Shown here piece after piece: positions 58,787-64,000 of a DNA stretch of 64,000 bases. Numbering within the stretch: the first letter of the stretch is position 1; the number at the start of each line of letters is the position of its first letter. The translations under genes were made by a program, and so were the position numbers. The DNA lies in the NCBI GenBank assembly GCA_947469885.1, contig CANIQT010000001.1, forward strand, positions 372,001 through 436,000, in the 5' to 3' direction. This DNA is from Bacteroidota bacterium (GTDB lineage Bacteria; Bacteroidota; Bacteroidia; 2-12-FULL-35-15). A model generated the notes under the pieces. The model was not told where the DNA came from. It ran no database searches and worked only from the letters and a program-made list of their open reading frames with translations.

Positions 58787-59539
58787 TTAATGCGTTAATT
58801 CCACCCAGCCTTTCAATTCTTTCCCAGTTATTTCCACTACATAAAAATAAGTGGCATCGGGCAGGGCAACTCCGTTGCTGTTGCTTCCGTCCCATCGGAT
58901 GTCTAAATTGTTATACCCTGATTTTTTCCAAACTAAATTTCCCCAACGGTTGAAAATAGAAACGGTGTTTTCGGGATAATCTTCGATGTGTGTAATGTAC
59001 CACCAATCGTTATTGCCATCTCCGTTAGGAGTAATACCATTATAAAACTCCAATGGAGAAATACAATTTACCTGATCTTCGGTGATGATTACCGAGTCGT
59101 TAATAGTAAATGTTCCATCGGTGGCGGTGTAATGATATGTTCCGGGAGCAAGATTGCTAACAAAATTGGCAGTGCTAACAAGTGGCGGTGCCCAAGTGTA
59201 AGAAACAGGACCTGTACTGCTCAAAACACCTAACGAAGCCGACCCATTGTGGGCACCTATGCAGGTGGAGTTTACATAAATAAGATTGATGCTAAAAGCA
59301 TTGTTCATGGGTTGCTGAAAGCCCTGAGTTAGGGTTTTTATGGTAAATGGACTGCCGGGAGTATAGGTTTCTACCATTGGTTCGCCCACGGTATAGTCCA
59401 GCGTCATGGTGGCGGAAGTGTGACTTCTGCCTGTGCTCCCCAACACCTGCCTCATGGGCGGGTTGTTTTGTATCTGGGCATAAATGCCTGATGCAAAAGC
59501 TATTGTAAGGATGAGTACGATGTATTTTTTATGAATCAT
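58787..59539 (-). CDS. Secreted protein with gliding-motility/T9SS type B C-terminal domain
   Basis: This 250-residue protein has a signal peptide MIHKKYIVLILTIAFASGIYAQ. A region with NPPMRQVLGSTGRSH (a T9SS N-terminal surface module) and an SprB-like beta repeat (INLIYVNSTCIGAHNGSASL) follow. The type B sorting domain is YNGITPNGDGNNDWWYI...SIFNRWGNLVWK. The start at 59539 is chosen for the signal peptide; the frame continues upstream through array 3 (MILTVGK repeats), which is unlikely to be translated as part of it. It is first in the trio with porP and porE-like genes. Confidence 0.88.
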   Translation of the reverse strand: MIHKKYIVLILTIAFASGIYAQIQNNPPMRQVLGSTGRSHTSATMTLDYTVGEPMVETYTPGSPFTIKTLTQGFQQPMNNAFSINLIYVNSTCIGAHNGSASLGVLSSTGPVSYTWAPPLVSTANFVSNLAPGTYHYTATDGTFTINDSVIITEDQVNCISPLEFYNGITPNGDGNNDWWYITHIEDYPENTVSIFNRWGNLVWKKSGYNNLDIRWDGSNSNGVALPDATYFYVVEITGKELKGWVELTH

Positions 59540-59564
59540 GTGCTTTTTTTTGTCAATTTTTACC

Positions 59565-59732
59565 ATTTTACCAACTGTTAGAATCATTTTACCAACTGTT
59601 CGAACCATTTTACCAACTGTTGGAACCATTTTACCAACTGTTAGAACCATTTTACCAACTGTTGGAACCATTTTACCAACTGTTAGAATCATTTTACCAA
59701 CTGTTGGAATCATTTTACCAACTGTTAGAATC
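59565..59732. repeat. 21-bp tandem array 3 (8 units)
   Basis: There are eight units of exactly 21 bp. The core ATTTTACCAACTGTT is followed by a variable base (A, C or G; position 16), GAA, a T/C site (position 20) and C. A degenerate ninth unit follows. On the minus strand it reads as M-[I/V]-[L/P/R]-T-V-G-K. It fills the 222-bp gap between the fibre gene and the T9SS type B gene and ends 26 bp from the start codon of the latter. Confidence 0.95.
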
Positions 59733-59761
59733 ATTCTGACAATTGATAAAATTCCTTGTTT

Positions 59762-62700
59762 TTACTTTTTATTCATCATTTCAATTAGTTTCTTTTGTTC
59801 TTCTAATTGTTTTTTAAGCTCGTCAATTTGTGCCTGTTGTTTTTTATAGCCGTTAATTAACATGTATGTAAAATTAGACGGGTCCACTTCCAGCACTTCC
59901 TGATTTCCGATAACATTTCCTTTTTCATCTTTTTTGTCCACCATTATTGTTTTTACCATATCAGGAGCAATTTCTTTTAATTCCTGAGCTATTACACCTG
60001 TATAAACCGAATTTTGTACCTGCTCATTTTTTCCAAATAGTTCAAAATAATTGGCATTGTATTGATAATTTACCAAATGTACTTTGTCTAAAATATCAGT
60101 TCCTCCATTAAAATCCATGATGTTTCTTTTTAATCTTCTATCACTGAACGATGCCCAGGAACCTCCACCCGCCTTGTCGGCAGTACCGTTTACCGATAAA
60201 GTTGCTGAGGTTGTTGTTGTAGCAATACCCACATTTCCCTGCACTAATAAACCATTTGCAGGTGCAGCATTAGTTCCGGAATAAGTAGCACCTATAACGG
60301 CACCACCTTCCACATCCAGTTTATTAACCGGAGCTAAAACCCCTATTCCAACTCTTGAAGTTCCAAGGTCAACGGTTAGTACAGAAGTACCTGCACTCAA
60401 AAAGTTGAACCTATCCGAAGCATCCTGATATTGCAAACCATAAGTGGTAAACGAAGGGCTATGAGCAATCACCATTCTGTCCTGGTTTGCTGAACCGGAA
60501 GCAAACATCTGAATCATAGGGGCAGCAGTACCAGCCACAACAGGGAATGTAATTGAAGCATTTACATCAAGGAAATTAATATCTCCGGCAGTACCATCAA
60601 TCTGTAATTTTTCGGTAGTTCCATTTCCTACTGCAAGAGTGGTGGTTGGGAAAGCTACACCCACACCTACTCTGCCCAAAGAGTCAATAATCATACGGTC
60701 GGTATTTGCAGTTTTAAATTTAACAGAACGGCTATTAATAGTTCCAATGAAATTGGTGCCTCCAGAAATAGTATTTCCTGTTAAACCCCAAGCGGAAACA
60801 GTACCCCAATTCATGTTTCCTGTACCATCAGAGGTTAAAACACTACCGTTACTACCCACCCAATTTGGTAAATTTAAAGTGACATTTACACCTGTAGTTC
60901 CTGTTCCGGTTAAAGTAGTGGTGGAAGAAGCATTGGCACTATAGAACACCAATTTACCATCGGTAGCAGCAGCACCGCCTAATCCACCTGAAGGTATACC
61001 TGTGGAGATAATACCTGCCGAGTGAAGTGTGGAAGCAGGAGCAGTCATTCCAATGCCTACATTTCCGGCAGATTGAACTCTGATTCGGGAAGTGTTGTTC
61101 GTTCTTAAATCAAGATTTTGAGCATCTGTTGTACCAATAAAATTGGCAGAAGTTGTACTTGCATTACCCGATAATCCCCATCCTGCACTTGCTGCATTCG
61201 ACCAATACATAGGAGCACCAACACCGGCAGAAGTTAATACCTGCCCGGAAGTACCTTCAGAGCCCGGTAAATAAAGGGAAATATCAGTAATACAACAAGT
61301 CTGTGTTTGTCCTGATAAAAGCGTTGTTTTATTTGTATTGTTTTGGTTATAAAACACCAATGCACCATTTGAAGCAACTGCACCACCTAGTCCACCTTGC
61401 GGGATACCTGTAGTAATGTTACCTGCGGTATGTAATGCTGATGCAGGAGCGGTGGTTCCGACACCAATATTACCTGTAGAAGTTATTCTCATTCTTTCGG
61501 TATTGTTAGTTGCAAAATACATTGGGTTGGCAGATGAAACATCCATTAATAAACCACCACCTGAACTAACACCTGTAAATAGGTAAGAAAGGTTTGCCAA
61601 CGGAACACCAGCCACACTGCCACTTGTTGCAGAGCCACCTTTGCTAATTCTTAAATCATTGTTGGTAACACCATCCGTTTGAAGTACAATTCTTGCATTA
61701 TCAGTAGTACCAGGAGCTTCAATTTTTAAAATTTCATTTGTTCCTGCTGTTCCCACCATATTTAGTGAGGTAGAAGGAATTGCTGTTCCAATACCTACAT
61801 TGGTACCATTATCAAATATAAGGGAGTTTCCAATAGTAGTACCTGTAGCATTGTTCCATTTAGGCACATAGTTTTGAGTACCTGTGCCCGTAACACCGGA
61901 AGAGGCAGGAGTTGCCCAGTAAAGATAACCACCTGCACCACCTGAGGTTAATACCTCACCCGTATTTCCTTCTGAATTTGGTAAACGCAACGTAATGTTA
62001 CTGCTCGAATTGGATTGCGCCATTAAGGTGGTGGTACGAGTATGACTTGCATTGTAGAACACCAATACCCCATCGGCTGCTGCTGCTCCGCCTAATCCAC
62101 CAATAGGAATACCTGTAGAAATGGTACCTGCTGCATGAAACATGGAAGCAGGAGCTGTGGTTCCAACACCAAGATTACCTGCAGAGGTTAATCTCATTCT
62201 TTCGGTATTGCTTGTTGCAAAATACATTGGGTTGGCACTTGATACATCCATTAATAAACCGCCACCAGAACTCACTCCTGAAAATATATAAGATAGATTA
62301 GCCAATGGAATACCAGCAACACTGCCACTTGTAGCAGATGCACCTTTACTTATTTCTAAACTATTATTAGCAGTTCCGTTTGTTTGAAGTAGAATACCAG
62401 AAGCACCACTTGTGCCCGGAGATTCAATTTTTAAATATTCGGCTGAACTTCCAACACCAAGTATATTAAGGTGTGATGAAGGGTTATTGGTACCAATACC
62501 CACCCATGCACCATTGTCGAATATCTGAGAGTTTCCTATTGCAGTACCAGCAGCGTTGTTCCATTTTGTCATGTAGTTTTGAGTACCTGAGCCGGTAACA
62601 CCACCACTTGCGGTAGTACTTAAATTACCCAATGCATCAGCAACTACCGTTCCTGCACCGCCCAAACCTGTAATTCTTGCGGTTCCTGCAACATGTAAAG

Positions 62701-64000
62701 TTGCACTTGGAGCAGCCACACCAATACCTACACTAACAGCATTTGCACCTGTGCCACCCAATACCATTGCATTGCTGGCACTAACCAACGCATTGTTACC
62801 AATTGCAGTAGCGTTTGTTAATTGAGTAGCTGTTCCCGGACCGGAATTGATACCTATAAAGGTATTATTAGTTCCTGAAACGTTAGCATTTGCCGGAGCA
62901 GCGGTATAACCAGCACGATAACCTATTGCCACATTGCCTGCACCTGTGGTATTTGAATATAAAGCTTTTAAACCAGTAGCTGTATTATTGCCTCCTGAAC
63001 TATTAGAACTCATTGCTTCACGACCAATAGCAGTATTTCCTAATCCAGTATTATTTGCAGTTGTTGAAGAGCCAACTAAAGAATTATATCCTACGGATGT
63101 ATTTGTATTATCCCAAGCTGTAGTGGTATTATTTGCCCTATATTGAGAGCCATAACCAATCGCAACTCCGTAATAACCTGCAATGCTGGAACCAAGTGCC
63201 CCGTCTCCAAAGGCAGAATTTTGATCCCCAATTGAATTATATAATAATGCATTATAACCAAAGGCACAATTATCACTTCCAGTTGTATTTGAACTTAGCG
63301 CATCTCCACCAACAGCAGAATTAAAACCCCCAGTATTGTTTACATTCATTGCATCTTGACCAAATGCACTGTTCCAGTATCCACTTGTATTTTGCAGAAG
63401 CGCAAGATCACCCACTGCAGTATTTTTACTCCCTGTAATATTTTGCTGCAGCGCGTAATGCCCAATTGCAACATTTTCGGTTCCGGTTGTGGTGTTAGAA
63501 AGTCCCTCGTATCCTACCACAGTATTATTGAAACCAGTAGTAATTGCATTTAATGTATAATACCCAAAACCGGTATTTGCAATTGAAGCATCATGATCAA
63601 TATACCCTGATTTAATTGAGTTTACTTTAAACATTAGCGGTTGAGCATCCGTTGTACCAATAAAATTGGTTCCAGCTGTAGTTCCGGTATTTCCGGTTAA
63701 ATTCCACGCGCTTGATGCCGAAGGCGTTGTCCAAGATAAAACACCCGGAGCACCACTAGTGGTTAATACCTGATTTACCAAACCGGCATCCTGCGGCAGA
63801 GTAATTGTATAGCTACTTGCAGTAGATACAGCACTTGATTTTACAGTAACGGTAGCCCCATTGCCAGCATTGTTAAATAATAAACTACCAGTTGTTGTAC
63901 CAACCGTTCCAAGTCGGGCAGCACCATTTACGTTTAATAAAGAAGCCGGAGTAGTGGTACCAATACCAACATTGCCTGCTGCATCCTCATATATATCTGA
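59762..64000 (-). CDS. Very large surface fibre protein with C-terminal S74 intramolecular chaperone (truncated by window edge)
   Basis: The minus-strand frame is open from the right edge (64000) to the stop at 59762, at least 1412 residues, with the N-terminus missing. The first part has YadA-head-like repeats (N-T-A-V-G / N-V-A-I-G patterns). It is followed by two tandem copies of a roughly 235-residue module beginning TG-GTQNY-KWNN. The C-terminus has the peptidase S74 self-cleaving chaperone (SDRRLKRNI...VIAQELKEIAPDMV) and a coiled coil (KKQQAQIDELKKQLEEQKK). S74 domains trimerise fibres in phage tails, but similar proteins are common on Bacteroidota cells. There is no phage gene nearby. 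Confidence 0.88.
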   Translation of the reverse strand, partial: SDIYEDAAGNVGIGTTTPASLLNVNGAARLGTVGTTTGSLLFNNAGNGATVTVKSSAVSTASSYTITLPQDAGLVNQVLTTSGAPGVLSWTTPSASSAWNLTGNTGTTAGTNFIGTTDAQPLMFKVNSIKSGYIDHDASIANTGFGYYTLNAITTGFNNTVVGYEGLSNTTTGTENVAIGHYALQQNITGSKNTAVGDLALLQNTSGYWNSAFGQDAMNVNNTGGFNSAVGGDALSSNTTGSDNCAFGYNALLYNSIGDQNSAFGDGALGSSIAGYYGVAIGYGSQYRANNTTTAWDNTNTSVGYNSLVGSSTTANNTGLGNTAIGREAMSSNSSGGNNTATGLKALYSNTTGAGNVAIGYRAGYTAAPANANVSGTNNTFIGINSGPGTATQLTNATAIGNNALVSASNAMVLGGTGANAVSVGIGVAAPSATLHVAGTARITGLGGAGTVVADALGNLSTTASGGVTGSGTQNYMTKWNNAAGTAIGNSQIFDNGAWVGIGTNNPSSHLNILGVGSSAEYLKIESPGTSGASGILLQTNGTANNSLEISKGASATSGSVAGIPLANLSYIFSGVSSGGGLLMDVSSANPMYFATSNTERMRLTSAGNLGVGTTAPASMFHAAGTISTGIPIGGLGGAAAADGVLVFYNASHTRTTTLMAQSNSSSNITLRLPNSEGNTGEVLTSGGAGGYLYWATPASSGVTGTGTQNYVPKWNNATGTTIGNSLIFDNGTNVGIGTAIPSTSLNMVGTAGTNEILKIEAPGTTDNARIVLQTDGVTNNDLRISKGGSATSGSVAGVPLANLSYLFTGVSSGGGLLMDVSSANPMYFATNNTERMRITSTGNIGVGTTAPASALHTAGNITTGIPQGGLGGAVASNGALVFYNQNNTNKTTLLSGQTQTCCITDISLYLPGSEGTSGQVLTSAGVGAPMYWSNAASAGWGLSGNASTTSANFIGTTDAQNLDLRTNNTSRIRVQSAGNVGIGMTAPASTLHSAGIISTGIPSGGLGGAAATDGKLVFYSANASSTTTLTGTGTTGVNVTLNLPNWVGSNGSVLTSDGTGNMNWGTVSAWGLTGNTISGGTNFIGTINSRSVKFKTANTDRMIIDSLGRVGVGVAFPTTTLAVGNGTTEKLQIDGTAGDINFLDVNASITFPVVAGTAAPMIQMFASGSANQDRMVIAHSPSFTTYGLQYQDASDRFNFLSAGTSVLTVDLGTSRVGIGVLAPVNKLDVEGGAVIGATYSGTNAAPANGLLVQGNVGIATTTTSATLSVNGTADKAGGGSWASFSDRRLKRNIMDFNGGTDILDKVHLVNYQYNANYFELFGKNEQVQNSVYTGVIAQELKEIAPDMVKTIMVDKKDEKGNVIGNQEVLEVDPSNFTYMLINGYKKQQAQIDELKKQLEEQKKLIEMMNKK

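Noticed and set aside
59540..59734. N-terminal extension of the T9SS type B protein through array 3
   Set aside because: A full signal peptide starts at 59539. The extension is pure repeat and would bury the signal sequence.
59762..64000. Prophage tail-fibre region
   Set aside because: There are no other phage structural, integrase or lysis genes. The neighbours are T9SS/PorP genes and the S74 domain is common in Bacteroidota surface proteins.
1..64000. tRNA, rRNA, transposase or integrase genes
   Set aside because: None was recognised on either strand. The defence island shows no clear mobile-element boundaries.

Overview
This window is a chromosomal segment of an AT-rich Bacteroidota bacterium, most likely a free-living member of class Bacteroidia (inference). 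The evidence is as follows. Type IX secretion (T9SS) sorting domains of type A and type B occur, together with PorP/SprF-like and PorE-like (TPR + WD40-like + OmpA) proteins. There are GWxTD, DUF3276, CotH and DUF1573 proteins, and the conserved order nusB-DUF1573-yajC-ybbR-coaE. Several genes have a -7 promoter box of the form TAnnTTTG, the Bacteroidota consensus. No tRNA, rRNA, transposase or integrase was seen.

Layout. 1-9.1 kb: an edge-truncated membrane protein, a methyltransferase, a ZIP metal transporter, two peroxiredoxins around a divergent promoter region, an OmpH/Skp-like chaperone, a MazG-like pyrophosphohydrolase, a large ABCG-like transporter and two secreted proteins or lipoproteins. 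9.2-11 kb: two surface proteins, one collagen-like. 11.2-19.5 kb: a minus-strand defence island, reading hsdR, Abi_2 HEPN protein, hsdM, hsdS, HipA-like kinase, DUF3037. 19.9-22.1 kb: a helical/FN3-like protein, a 21-bp tandem array, a small unknown gene and a LytTR regulator. 22.4-36.4 kb: housekeeping genes (THUMP rRNA methyltransferase, pfkA, two SanA/YdcF-like lipoproteins, priA, a UbiD decarboxylase, rlmB) and envelope genes (GT39-like protein, GWxTD lipoprotein, Omp85). 36.5-42.8 kb: T9SS cargo, a second helical/FN3-like protein with its own 21-bp array, and an orphan HTH protein. 42.9-52.1 kb: TPR protein, phosphoesterase, nnr, DUF2752, then the coaE-ybbR-yajC-DUF1573-nusB-leucine dehydrogenase block. 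52.3-64 kb: ABC exporter, DUF3276, PorE-like and PorP-like proteins, a T9SS type B protein with a third 21-bp array upstream, and a very large S74-chaperone surface fibre that runs off the right edge.

The most unusual signal is repetitive DNA built on multiples of 7 bp. Four loci carry exact 21-bp tandem arrays. Each of the three well-preserved ones varies mainly at one or two fixed positions per unit, and each lies just upstream of a minus-strand gene. Two of those genes encode similarly laid-out helical + FN3-like proteins and have a DNA-binding-protein gene nearby. About a dozen other loci carry short degenerate 7-bp-period repeats. Several of these are read in frame inside conserved genes (priA twice, the UbiD gene, a T9SS sorting domain). 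A separate GC-rich palindromic repeat family is likewise read in frame inside an ABC exporter and inside a PorP signal peptide. The second point of interest is the defence operon, with an Abi_2 gene that has its own promoter-like box and hairpin leader, and a HipA-like kinase/DUF3037 pair coupled behind hsdS.
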